From NCBI GenBank assembly GCA_023512835.1, contig CM042092.1, positions 26,113,543-26,177,542 on the forward strand: a DNA stretch of 64,000 bases, in the 5' to 3' direction. This DNA is from Taxillus chinensis. Lineage: Eukaryota > Streptophyta > Magnoliopsida > Santalales > Loranthaceae. Both the position numbers and the translations under genes were made by a program. Below, piece by piece: positions 44,724 through 55,795 of this stretch; position 1 is the first letter of the stretch, and each line of letters begins with the position of its first letter. The notes beneath the pieces were generated by a model. That model saw only the letters and a list, made by a program, of their open reading frames with translations, was not told where the DNA came from and made no database searches.

Positions 44724-46215
44724 ATTAATGACTGACCACACTGCTATCTATCATCGGCTTTATTGCCAGGTGTCCATTTCAATTTGTTTTCTTTTTCTTT
44801 TTTCTTTTTAAAAATTTCTTCTCCCTTCCTCCAACTTGAAGGCTCCACCTCTATAAATATTATTACCCTATATTGTATATGTTGCTTATTGGTTCTTTCT
44901 TTCCTTGGATTATTCCAGTGAATTTTATGTTTCACATCTCAATTTCCCTTTCTGCTGAATGTGTGTTTGTGTATATATTTGACGTTGCTTGGAACTTGGA
45001 AGAGAACAAACACGGACCAATCTCCACCCTTCTCTAGATTCCTTATATAATATGATATGATCAAAAGTCTGTTGCGTCCCATTTTTCTAGCCTTATGCTT
45101 TGGTCGTCTTTTGTTTTTATTTTCGTTTTGTTGTTTTTATTTTGGTTTCATGCGCGCTTGTATTTTACCCATATTTTCCCGGCCTTTTTGCTTTGGGGCC
45201 ATCCCTTAATGGGTGGGGGTGTGTATCATTTATGGCACCTCTCTACTGATTATGGGTCAGTTTAGGTTTCTGTGTGCCCGGAGTTATGTCTATATCTCTG
45301 TGTACTGCTGAAAAGCCATTCAACGTCAGGTTTCCGGGGCGGAATTGATTTGGATGATGCCGACAGCCAGAGTACTCATTTGCATTTGGCAATGGAAGAA
45401 ACAAGAAATCATGATGAATAAATTACTTGTTTGTTTTTATGGTTTTTTAAAATTACTGCCGCATTTGTTGATATCATTGTTCTATTTCTATTCCCTCTGA
45501 TTTCAACCGATAAGAATTATCGGGTTCATATTGAAAAATGATGATATTTTCAGAATCTGGCCTTTTCATCATCATCATCATAAACAAGAAGCGTTCCATT
45601 GGTCGTGAGTAGTGGTCACAGTGCATGTGCCTGTGCTAAGGGGCCAACAACTGTAATGGTCAGGGGCTAATGCGCCAAACATGTGGACGAGCGATGGGTG
45701 GTACATTCATCAATATCATGTGGGTTCGTTTCGGTGCGATGCGACGGACGGTGTCGCGTTACCAGTTACCACACATATGCTCATGTAGTCTTGCATTTTT
45801 GTAAAACCAAACCCAAAAAAGAAAGGAAAAGCACACAGAAAAACGAGATAGAGCAGACATGGTATGTGCCCACTGGGGTCATTGGTAAAATTATTTTATT
45901 TTTATGCACATGTCAGTGTGCTCATCACACAGGCTTTCCTGGCCCGGTTCACCATTCATTATTGCACACGTATGGAAACAGTCCCCTCATAGCCCCTCCA
46001 TCTGATTTCTATATATTTCTATGCGCCTCCAGTCAAACTTAAAGGCCAATTCAGGGAAGTCCACATCTTGATCGCTCAACAGTAGTGCTGGGTGGTGGCC
46101 TGGTTGGAGTCTGAAAGTGATAAATTAACGTGGCAGTCTTTTAGGAATTTGCTACTTTTAAGTGTTCTACACTTTTCTAATATCACATATGACAATCATA
46201 CCAATGAACGTGAGA
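44724..46215. other. 3' UTR and intergenic DNA after the bHLH gene
   Basis: The first ~200 bases are T-rich with candidate poly-A signals (TATAAATATT at 44851, ATTTTATGTTTC at 44922). Beyond that I see no gene or repeat. The open frame at 45683-46042 has no recognisable domain and is probably chance. Confidence 0.6.
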
Positions 46216-46247
46216 AGAGGCAGAGATTCAATGAACCCCATTTTTGT

Positions 46248-46467
46248 TTTTAAATTTATTATTATTATTATTTAAGCAGCGACTAAAGTAACTGATGCAA
46301 ATTTTATAAATTTCATAAACTTATTTGTGATCCCAATAAAATCGATTTTACGAATTTTCATATAGTCGGGTGTGCTCCCATGAGAATCGAATCCATGGCC
46401 AGGATGAAAGGAATACCTGTTAAGCGTAGTATTGACCAACTCAATGCAATCGGTAAAAATTAGTTTT
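46248..46467 (-). mobile_element. SINE-like insertion
   Basis: On the minus strand a tRNA-like head (GAGTTGGTCAATACTACGC ... GGATTCGATTCTCATGGGAG) is followed by a body and a TAA-type tail (minus of 46256-46277). The direct repeat ATTTTTGT flanks it (46240-46247 and 46468-46475). Length of about 220 bp, internal B-box-like motif, simple-repeat tail and flanking repeats together suggest a tRNA-derived SINE. The A-box match is weak. Confidence 0.55.
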
Positions 46468-46488
46468 ATTTTTGTAAGCCATTTTTAG

Positions 46489-46930
46489 TCCGAGGCCGTG
46501 CTTGGCTACATGTAGAATTAGGGTGGAAAAAAATAGGTAGGGTGGAAAAAAATAGGTAGAAAGAAAAAGGTGAACAAAAATAAGGTGGAAAAATTATTTT
46601 CTATAGGGTGTTTGGTTAAGGTAGGAAAAAGATAGAAAATGTATAAAAATAATTTTTGCATATTTATGTTTATTGTAAATTTATCATTTTGTTTTTTATG
46701 TTTAATAGCCTTTTAAGTTTTAAGGGGTAAAATCGGAATTATGTGATACTGTGCATTTTTCATATAATTTCACACTAGTAGAAAAAACATTTCACACTTT
46801 CCAATGACATTTTCTCTCTCTACTGTGCTGATTCCATGATAGCCAAGCAGTGGAAAAAAAATTTTATATGCCTTTTTCATACCCAGAAAAGTTTTTCATA
46901 GCTTTTCCACCTTAAACAAGCAGAGGGTTA
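46489..46930. mobile_element. MITE-like element
   Basis: The left end (GAGGCCGTGCTTGGCTAC, then AGGGTGGAAAAA) and right end (TTTTCCACCTTAAACAAGCAGAGGG) are roughly inverted repeats of each other: TGCTTG near the tips, then GGTGGAAAA. It is about 440 bp, AT-rich and non-coding. The target duplication is unclear, so the superfamily is left open. Confidence 0.5.
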
Positions 46931-47364
46931 AGGAGAATTAGAGTATAAGTGTAAGAATTTACTATATGATCAATTAATTATTTAATATAAATAATGAGTT
47001 TTAATTGATAGTGTACTTAAATCTATAAGTGAATTAAATGAATTTATTTTATCACATTTTAGTTTTTCTTTTATGATATTCTTTGATAAAAAAGAATTAC
47101 CATCATACTCACATTTTGTGCTGTGTTAAATTCAAATGAACCAAAATAGAAAGAATACATTTATATATATAATTTTAATGTTTTTAATTTTCATTAAATT
47201 TAATAACCATCATACTGACCTTCATTAATTTTAAAATAATCTTTTAATTACATGCATTCCATTAATAGCATGTAAGTTTTTTAATTACACGGGTCACATA
47301 ATCAATTATCAAAAACATAAATAATAATCTAATAATTTTCCACTTAGCTCATGCCATGACTTGG
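46931..47364. other. AT-rich intergenic DNA
   Basis: No gene, repeat family or regulatory element recognised. Confidence 0.6.
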
Positions 47365-49400
47365 TGATCCAACAAATTTGGGGGGGGGGGGGGGGGTGTG
47401 AATAGACTATTCTTGTGGAGGCTTATGACTGCTAGCTGGTGTAAGTTTACAAATGATAATTAAGCTATGATATTAATGGAGAAGAAGACAATAAAGTGCA
47501 AGAGTATTTATGGACTATCTAACAGATCTGAGATGAAAGTAAATACTCTAAATGTAATAGATCTCAAATTTAGAACGAATATTCCTACGGATATTAATAT
47601 AGAAAGATTGACACTGTTTAGAATGTTCTAAGATAGATGTTGATTGTGAATGAACAACAAAAAAAGTAAACAAGATGATTGAGCTGGATCTTGTTGAACA
47701 AGAAATGTATGATTCAATTGTTATAATATTGTTATTGTCCTTAGTTCATCACGACGCACAACACTTGAAAGAATTCTTTTAGTCTCTCTCTAGCTTTGGA
47801 ACTCTCAAGTTGATTCTTCAAAAGTTATTTCTTTAATGCATGTCAGAATTCTATATATTATATTTTGGAGTTCCAGTCCTCTGCTTTTCGTGAGAGTTCA
47901 CAGATACTGTTAAGGCACGTGAGAGAGATATTTTAAGGTTACATTGCATGTGCACCTAGGTGTCCATCCGACAATTTGACTTCTCGCCACCATTTTTGCG
48001 GAAGTACAGTGGATGAGTTACAGATCTATTGCATGTCTGCAGATTTGTTGCCCATATTGCATGTGCATGTCCATACTGGTTAGATCTACGCCATTCATCT
48101 ATTGGTAGTAGTTGGCAGTCATTAATGCGACAATAAATGTGCTTGATTGTTCAGAGCGGCGTAGGCAAACTACACAAACCCTAGCTGATGATATTGCTAA
48201 GTACAGATGCTGTGTTATGAGTTTGCCTCAAATGTGGCTGCCTTGCAGGTATGGTGGCTCGAAGATTTTACTCAAAGATTTGGGTCGAGCCTATGTTGGT
48301 GTACAATAATATCTCTGGCGTTGACAGCATTAAATTCTGTGAGTCTTTGACTGGTTATCTTCGATTCTTTGTGTGTAGTAGATTTCAGGTTATGAAGAAT
48401 TCACTCTATAATATAGCCTTCGACTTTGCGAATCTACAACTCTTTGCCTTGACACTTGGTGGTTTCTTGAGGTGTATTTAACCATTACTAGCTACGAGTC
48501 TTCAACTTTATTTCTTCGAGCCTCCAAGGGTGGCAGATTACAGGTTGGCCTAAGTAATGTGTTCACTCTATGCTAAGTGAGTCTTCGACTGCTTGCAATG
48601 ACTCTTAAAATGACTTTAGTGAAGAGTTTTCTTAGCCTCTGCCTTTTGTCTTAGTTGCGAGTCTTTGAGTCTATTTCTTTGAGTCGCTCAATATGCTTCG
48701 GGTGACTAAGATGTTCTTCAACCCTTTAAATCTGTGGTTTTATGAACATGTACTGAATCTTCGACCCTACGAGTCTTTGACTCTCTGTGTCTAATGCTTA
48801 GCATGTCATCATTAGGTTATTGAAAATTGAGTCTCCATTTCTTCGAGCCTTTGACTTTACGGCTCCGACTCTTTAGCTACGACTCTTGCCTTTAAAGTCT
48901 CGAGTCTTGGTCTTATTTATGCCCTGACAATTTCTGCTAATTAATTGTCTTCAACTCTCTAACTCTCCAGTCTATGATTCTTCGAGCCTTTGAGTCTCAG
49001 TTACAAATTCATTTGTCAGTTCATGTAGCTCAATGGCCTGGACTCTTCGACCTTCGACCTTTGAGTCTACGAGTCTCCGAATGTTTGATAGTTGACAGAT
49101 TCTACATTTAACTTCAACTCTTCGACTCTTTGAGTCTCTGAGTCAACTTATGTTCTGTCAATTGTCGTTAGGGCGTCTTTGGGGACTCTTCAGTCTTACA
49201 GTCTTAGGGATTTTGAGTCGTTTGTTATTCTGTCACTTTCTGGATGTGACTCTTCGAGTCTACGAGTTGTTTGTGCATATGTGCAGTGACAGTTTTCTCT
49301 TCTTCGAACTTCGACTCTTTGACCCTTATACCTTTGGATTTTTGAGTCTCCGGAGTTAGAAAAATTCTTGGCAACTTCATAAATCCTATGTTTCCCAACA
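47365..49400 (-). mobile_element. Sirevirus-like 3' LTR (minus orientation)
   Basis: On the minus strand it starts TGTTGGGAAACATAGGATTT at 49400 and ends near 47365 just past a G-run (47380-47396) that corresponds to the C-rich end of other LTRs of this type. Bases 48320-49350 are full of GAGTC/GACTC/CTTCGA words, including the palindrome GACTC-TTC-GAGTC at 49248-49260. It is in inverted similarity with 14096-29113 (for example the AACACTTGAAAG... stretch at 47761). The exact left end is uncertain because the other LTR is outside the window. Confidence 0.7.
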
Positions 49401-49620
49401 ATCTCCCCCTATTTGATGTAAGCTAACAACGTGTTTAAGATTGAAAGTCTGGGACTCTGAGTTTGACCAATATGGTTTGAGCAAGTCAAACATATAAGTA
49501 AATTCTTTGCATTTGTTAAAGTTTGGAGGATTTAAATTAAAGAAATGTTTACATGAAACCATCTCAAACCATCTCCCCCTTTGACTTTGCTCCCCCTGAG
49601 ATCACTCCCCCTTTCTGGGG
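49401..49620 (-). other. multiple polypurine tracts of the Sirevirus-like element
   Basis: On the minus strand AGGGGGAG-type words recur: near 49402-49410 directly at the LTR, at 49571-49579, 49590-49597 and 49605-49613. Repeated polypurine tracts upstream of the 3' LTR are, from general knowledge, a hallmark of Sireviruses, and this is the main reason for the family call. Confidence 0.65.
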
Positions 49621-49829
49621 TGAGGAACAAGCACCAGAATAATCGTGGGAGTATAAAAAGATAAAGCTAGGAGAGAGTGATGTAAATGCAAAGTAGAATA
49701 GAAAGACGTGTACACATATAATATTAGAGAATAAAATAAGTCTACCTATAGACAATGAAATGCAATATAAATTTATTGAGTATACTCAGAATACTCAACA
49801 CTTTGTGTATACATAAACAGAGCTATCTT

Positions 49830-50552
49830 CTATCGTACAAACTGATCAGGCGTCAGATTGAACGAGGTAGCATGGTTGCTCAGTCGTTGAAAGTTAGGTG
49901 CCAAAGCAATTAGACTAGTGGTGGTCAGAATATGGAGATAGTGACATATGAAAAAGCCACAACTGTAGGCATCATCCTGAGCGGGAACATTATTTGTCAC
50001 TCTGGAGATTCCCATTGCCTTCAGTAATGAGAACCCACTGCAAGAAGTCCCGATTTGCTGAAACATGTAGGTGAGCACAACATTGAAGGTGCGAAGTTGG
50101 TCACGCTGATGCTTGATAGCTATAGTGAGAAGGGAATCAAGGATGAAGATGTGCTACAGGCGAAGGTCAATCTGAATAAGAAACTAGTGAGGAGAACCGG
50201 TAAAAATGGGATGAGTACATGATCAGCTTCATTCCAGGCCCGAAAGGATGGAGCATATCAGCGTCCTTGGATGAGCTCCAACAGAGCATCATCATCCAAT
50301 AGTTGAGTCTCCTTGATGGGCAAGCACAACTCCATCGTATAGTCTTGGTGCGTGGTGAGTAGAAGGTGTGCCAGATAAGATTTTTGCGCAAAGACAAAGT
50401 GAGTCATCCCAACAGAGTCCATCTCTTCTTTCTCTCAAAGTAGATGAGAGAGGTCGGCACCGTCGAAAGGTAGTTAATACCCACACATCCGTTGAGTAAA
50501 GTTGCTAGCCACATAGGCATTGAATTCATCAAGTATTTCGGGGCTAGCACCC
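49830..50552 (-). pseudogene. Ulp1-like (C48) cysteine protease domain, C-terminal part of a split ORF
   Basis: On the minus strand, allowing for two in-frame TAG codons and a frame change, the domain reads ADHVLIPF, then the His codon followed by a TAG where relatives have Trp, then FLIQIDLR, HIFILDSLL (Asp), and after a frame change QDDAYSCGFFICHY. The last block holds the Gln and the nucleophile Cys (codon at 49959-49961). Ulp1/SENP-type proteases cleave SUMO or SUMO-like tags. The reading frame continues upstream across the Athila-1 insertion to 63273-64000. It lies directly before the polypurine tracts and 3' LTR of the Sirevirus-like element, the place where such elements carry an extra (env-like) ORF. 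Confidence 0.68.
50548..50552 (+). repeat. target-site duplication caccc (left)
   Basis: CACCC directly precedes the Athila-1 LTR start and is repeated at 63268-63272 directly after its end. Confidence 0.9.
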
Positions 50553-51822
50553 TGATAACGGATGTATGCCGTTATCTTATGCCATTTTAGGGTGTTTAGA
50601 GTTGTTTTGAGCCATTGCAGGTTTTCTTATTTGCTCACCCCTAAAGCCTTGTTTTGTTATTTGTACTTTTGATGGTTTTGGCGGGTTTTACAACGTTTTC
50701 CCACCCTTGGCTGATCCCCCATACTCAGAAACTATAAGAAAATGAAGCAAAATAACATGCAAAATAGGCCAAAACTTTCTCACGTGCGGGTTTATGCTGG
50801 ATGTTACAACTCCCTCAAGTCTCATGTTTGGATTTTCTCCCCCCCCCGTAGGCATTTTGGCTCCAAAGGTTGTTGTTTTAACTTTTTTAACGGGTCATTT
50901 GGTGAGTTGTTTTTACTAGAACGCGAATAGTGTCCACCAAACGATGGTTTGGCACTTTAAGGGGTCCTTTTGTACAGGCCCACTAAAAAATGGGGCTTGG
51001 GGGCGTAATCTCTTGGAGCGGTTTTGAAAAAAAGCTAAGCCCAAAACCTCAGGGGGCGGCTGGGGCGTCCGGTTCCGGGTTCTTCTTATTTCCTTTTTCC
51101 CCGACGTAACGTCTTCTATTTTATTGCTTTTGTTATGATTATGGAGTAGTTTTGTTAGTCTAGGGGAGCAATGTAGCCCCCAATATATTGTAAGCAGTTT
51201 GGTTATGGTTGTTCAATAAAATGAAATTCTGTTCTTGTTTAATTCACTTGGATAAAAGCAAATGCCTGATTTATGCATAATTAGGTAATCTTAGCCCTTG
51301 TGTAGGGTGGAACACTAGTGAATTAGATTTAATGTTATATGACGGACCAAGTCTACAACTATTAGATTGTTTATCTACCTTGATCACTTTTATTCACATG
51401 GACCAAATGGGATAAAAGCCTTAAATCTATCTTAGCATGGACCAAATGTAAGATAGGTGGGAGATAATCAACATGAACATGAACTAGAACATAAATCAAG
51501 AACAAGAGCCATAATCCAGATTATTACAATCCATTGGGTGGTAAATATTGTGACCCTAGATCCTTAATCACTGAAATTTCTATACCAATTGCTTGCCAAC
51601 CATTTGAGTTAATCACTTTTGCTTTAGCTATTCAGAATTCAAACTAGTTGCACAACAAAAATCAATTATCTAGACATAAATTCAGATTCTTAGCTTAGTG
51701 CTTGCTGCTTAACAGCATTAGCGACCTCCCTGTGGGTTCGACAACCAGAGTCTTAATACTCCATTTTATTACTTGACCAGTGCACTTGCTGCAAAACCTA
51801 TAGACACAATTTATACAGGTCA
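50553..51822 (+). repeat. Athila-1 5' LTR (partly scrambled)
   Basis: It starts TGATAACGGATGTATGCC and ends TTATACAGGTCA. From about 51113 to its end it is almost identical to the 3' LTR. Bases about 50690-51112 are only loosely similar and about 250 bases shorter, with homopolymer runs (for example C8-9 near 50840). The palindrome and TATA region of the 3' LTR cannot be recognised here. Confidence 0.85.
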
Positions 51823-51828
51823 AGTTTT

Positions 51829-51840
51829 TGGCGCCGTTGG
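51829..51840 (+). other. Athila-1 primer binding site
   Basis: TGGCGCCGTTGG lies six bases after the LTR end, matching the 3' end of tRNA-Asp as in Athila-like elements (TGGCGCCGTTGCC). Confidence 0.8.
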
Positions 51841-51869
51841 AAGGCTTAAATACCTTGTGTGAAGAAATT

Positions 51870-53705
51870 ATGGCTGAAAATAGAGCAAGAGAAGATGAGG
51901 GACACAACATCCAAGGAGGTTATCAGCCTAGGACCTTCATGGATTATGCTAGACCTGTACTGTCAGTTGAGTACTCAGGCATTAGAAGGGTGCCGGTCCA
52001 AGCAAATAACTTTGAGCTGAAGCCTGCACTACTACAGATGGTTGGGCAAGAAGCATTTCGAGGATCAGCGTTGGATAATCCTCACAATCATCTAGTGAGA
52101 TTCTTCCAAATATGTGACACCATCAAAATCAATGGTGTAACAGATGACGTGATAAAGCTGCGACTCTTTCCTTTTTCGTTGCGGGATAGAGCGCTGGGCT
52201 GGTTCCAGTCATTACCAGCAGGGAGCATTACTACCTGGGATCAAATGGTAGAGAAATTTCTTTCCAAATACTTTCTGCCTACAAGAGTGATGCACCTGAG
52301 GAGCCAAATAAGCCAATTCAGCCAGCACACTGATGAATCTCTCTATGAAGCATGGGAGAGGTTTAAGGACTTGGTTAGGCGTTGCCCTAACCATGGAAGA
52401 CCAGAATGGTTGCAGGTAGAGTCTTTCTTCATGGGTCTGCAACCTTCAATCAGAAACATGGTTGATGCAGCTGCTGGTGGCACCTTCATGATGATGGAAC
52501 CGGCAAATGCAGTGGAGTTGCTTGAGGGGATGGCAATGTCAAATTGCCAATGGTCCACTGACAGAAAAACACATTCCAAATCAGAGTCTGTAGTTGCGGT
52601 GTCCAACTCAAACCAGCTTGATGAGTTAACCAAAAAGATGAACATAATGGCTGAACAAATGTCAGTCATGTCTGTACGGATGGAAGGGAGAGCATAACAA
52701 AGTACTGGAGGAGATGGCACATCAGAGCCAACTCAGGAGGATGCCTTGTATATTGGAAAAAAAGGTGGTTATCAGCGCCAATATCAGAATTCTGGATCCT
52801 AAAATAATTATCAGAATCAGCAAGGGCAGGGAAGTGCTCAGCAACCTTATGTGTGGCAGAGGCAGAACAAAGCTCAAACCTATGGAGTGCCACATTATGG
52901 TGAAGAATCTCAACCTAATAATCAACTCCCTCCAGGATTTCAAAGACCTCCACAGCAGAAGGAGGAGGACAAAGAGAAAGCTAAAGATGAAGAAATGAGG
53001 AATTTTTTCTACCAATTTGCTAAGCAGGCAACTGACCGGTTGAGCAGAGGAGAAACACGAATTAAATCCCTGACCACCTCTGTTAAAGACCTAGGAACAA
53101 CTATGAAGAATATAGAACAACAAATAGGTCAGCTAGCAAATGCAGTGAAACCCTCTTCATCAAACAGTTTCCCAAGCAACACTGAAGTTAACCCAAGAGA
53201 GAACTGTAAGGCTATTATGCTCCAAAGTGGGAAAGAGCTTCAGCCTAAAGAAAGAGAGGAAACCTCAATTGACCATGGAGAACAGAATACTGAGGCAGAA
53301 TCAACAAAGGATAACGAAGAAGAAAGGGCAGAGAGCAGTGCTGGGCAACAAGAGAAGGTGGCAGCTAGTCAGCCTAAAAATGTAAAGCCAGCACCTTATC
53401 AGCCTCCTATGCCTTATCCTCAGAGGCTAAGGAAGCAAAAGATGGATGCTTAGTTCTGCAAATTTTTTGAGATGTTTAAGAAGTTGGAAGTGAACATTCC
53501 CTTCGTTGAAGCGTTAGAGCAGATGCCCAAGTATGTCAAATTCCTAAAAGACTTGTTGTCTAATAAGAGACGCTACGAAGATTGCGAGATGGTAGCGCTG
53601 ACCAATGAGATTAGTGCTGTGGTGCAGCACAAGCTACCACCAAAGCTTAAGGATCCAGGTAGCTTCACGTTGTCCTGCACGATCGGGAGCTCACACTTGG
53701 AGTAA
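51870..53705 (+). pseudogene. Athila-1 gag
   Basis: The first suitable ATG at 51870 (MAENRAREDEG) opens the gag. The capsid region includes NFELKPALLQMVGQEAFRG, NPHNHLVRFFQICDTIKING, IKLRLFPFSLRDRALGWFQS and EKFLSKYFLP, the retrotransposon-gag fold seen across Athila elements. A glutamine/proline-rich stretch follows (QPNNQLPPGFQRPPQQKEED), then a coiled-coil-like segment (LTTSVKDLGTTMKNIEQQIG). It coats the RNA in virus-like particles. The frame is open from 51828 to 54030 except for stops at 52695, 52800, 53451 and 53703, each a TAA or TAG where Gln would fit. No zinc knuckle is visible. Confidence 0.85.
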
Positions 53706-54030
53706 GCCCTTTGCAATTTGGGGGCAAGTATAAATTTAATGCCAAAGTCAATATACAGAAGATTAGGCCTGAAAGGGATGAAGCCCACATCCATTTCCCT
53801 GCAGTTTGCTGACAGATCCATTGGGAAGCCAAAGGGGATTATAGAAGATGTGTTAGTGAAGGTGGATAAGTTCATTTTCCCTGCAGACTTTGTAGTGCTA
53901 GATATGGCAGAGGACAGAGGAGTGCAGCTCATTTTGGACAGGCCATTTTTGAGAACAGGCCGTGCACTCATTGATGTGAGTTCAGGAGAGCTGACTCTTC
54001 GTGTGGATGAAGAGGCCGTGTATTTAATAT
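53706..54030 (+). pseudogene. Athila-1 aspartic protease
   Basis: LCNLGASINLMPKSIYRRLG carries the active-site block; it reads N-L-G-A-S, where Athila proteases have D-L-G-A-S, a single G-to-A change. GIIEDVLVKVDKFIFPADFV and LILDRPFLRTGRALIDV follow, the latter being the family's ILGRPFL..a...idv flap/C-terminal block. A one-base deletion near 54025 shifts the frame; reading resumes in the RT frame. Confidence 0.82.
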
Positions 54031-54049
54031 AGAGAAATCAATGAGAAGG

Positions 54050-55153
54050 CAGGATGACTATTCAAGCTGCTTTTGGGTGGATGACATAGCAAACTTCATG
54101 GAAGAATACTTTGAAGAGAACATAGTCACCGAGAGCCTTGACCACGAACTGCAGTAGGTTGAATTTGCTGAATTAAGCAAGGAAGAAGAATTGGAAGCTG
54201 TGGTTGAGCAAGTTGAGGAGCAACCTCCAACTTCCAAAGAACCTTCTACACTTAAAGAACAACTTCCAGAACTGAAACAACTCCCTGAACATCTGAAATA
54301 TGAATTTTTAGATTCGACAGGAAGGTACCCAGTAATAGTTGCTGCATCACTAGCTGCTGAAGAAAGCCAGCAACTGTTTAGGGTACTCAGAAGTCATAAG
54401 AAGGCTTTGGGATGGACTATTGATGATATTAAAGGGATCAGTCCAACAATCTGCATGCACAAAATCTTGATGGAGGAGACTCACACGCCCACTGTTGAAC
54501 GACAACGCAGGCTTAATCCTACAATGAAGGAGGTTGTAGGTAAAGAAATTCTAAAGTGGAGAAAAGCTGGTATTATCTTTGCTATCTCCGACAGCCCATG
54601 GGTGAGTCCAGTGCATGTGGTTCCAAAGAAGGGAGGTATGACTGTTATCAGAAATAAGAAAAATGAGCTCATTCCTTCCCGGATCGTGACAGGGTGGCGT
54701 GTTTGTATTGACTACCGCAAATTAAACACAGCAACTCGCAAGGACCACTTCCCACTGCCCTTCATTGATCAAATGCTGGACCGGTTAGCAGGCTACCCTT
54801 ACTACTGTTTCCTCGATGGTTATTCAGGCTACAATCAGATTGTAGTGTCGCCAGAGGATCAGGAGAAGACAACGTTCACATGCTCGTTTGGCACGTTTGC
54901 CTTCAAAAGGATGCCGTTTGGTCTATGTAATGCACCTGTTACATTTCAGAGGTGTATGATGGTGATCTTCCAGGGATTAGTGGAGGATATAATGGAGGTG
55001 TTTATGGACGACTTCTCAGTATTTGGGTCCTCCTTCTCCACATGCTTAAAGAACTTGGAAACGGTACTAATCCGTTGTGAGGAAAAAGACCTGGTGTTGA
55101 ATTGGGAAAAGTGTCATTTTATGGTTAAAGAGGGGATCGTCCTCGTCCATTAA
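54050..55153 (+). pseudogene. Athila-1 reverse transcriptase
   Basis: After an acidic linker (stop at 54155), the RT begins with LKYEFLD and VVPKKGGMTVI. It has WRVCIDYRKLN, FPLPFIDQMLDRLAG, YYCFLDGYSGYNQI (first catalytic Asp), FKRMPFGLCNAPVTFQRCM and MEVFMDDFSVFG (paired catalytic Asp). It copies the element RNA into DNA. The segment 54191-55150 is fully open; a TAA at 55151 interrupts it just before AAGLEVDRAKI. All catalytic residues are intact. Confidence 0.92.
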
Positions 55154-55795
55154 GTTTCTGCTGCTGGGCTGGAGGTAGATAGAGCAAAAATCTTTACTAT
55201 TGAGAGTTTACCTCCGCCGCTGAATGTGAAGGGTGTCCGAAGCTTCTTGGGTCATGCTGGGTTTTACCGGTGCTTTATCAGAGATTTTTCTAAAGTGGCA
55301 AAGACCCTTAGCATGCTATTGGAAAAGGACACACCTTTCATTTTTTCTGAGGATTGCCTACATGCCTTTACTGAGCTAAATGAGAGATTAATCTCAGCAC
55401 TAGTAATTGTGGCTCCAGATTGGAATCAACCTTTTGAACTGATGTGTGATGCCAGCGATTTTGCAGTCGAAGCGGTGGTTGGGCAGAAGCGGGACAAGGT
55501 TTTCAGGGCAATATATTATGCCAGTTGCACACTCAATGAGGCCTAGCTCAATTACACTACTATAGAGAAGGAGTTACTCGCTGTGGTGTTTGCTTGTGAT
55601 AAATTTCGGTCGTATTTATTGGGAACTAAGGTAATTGTCTACACCGACCACGCTACCTTGAGATACCTGTTCAGCAGGAAGGATGCTAAACCCAGGTTGA
55701 TCAGATGGGTTTTGTTACTCTAAGAGTTTGACCTGGAGATTAAAGACTTGAAGGGGACTTCCAACACGGTGGCAGACCATTTATCAAGGCTGGAG
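55154..55795 (+). pseudogene. Athila-1 RNase H
   Basis: Same frame as the RT. It contains VRSFLGHAGFYRCFIRDFSK, PFELMCDASDFAVEAVVGQ (catalytic Asp), [33 protein letters not shown] and [19 protein letters not shown], ending near [13 protein letters not shown]. Stops at 55544 (TAG) and 55721 (TAA) sit where relatives have Gln. It removes the RNA strand during reverse transcription. Confidence 0.88.

Noticed and set aside
45683..46042. 119-codon plus-strand open frame after the bHLH gene
   Set aside because: No recognisable domain and no gene-like context; likely chance.
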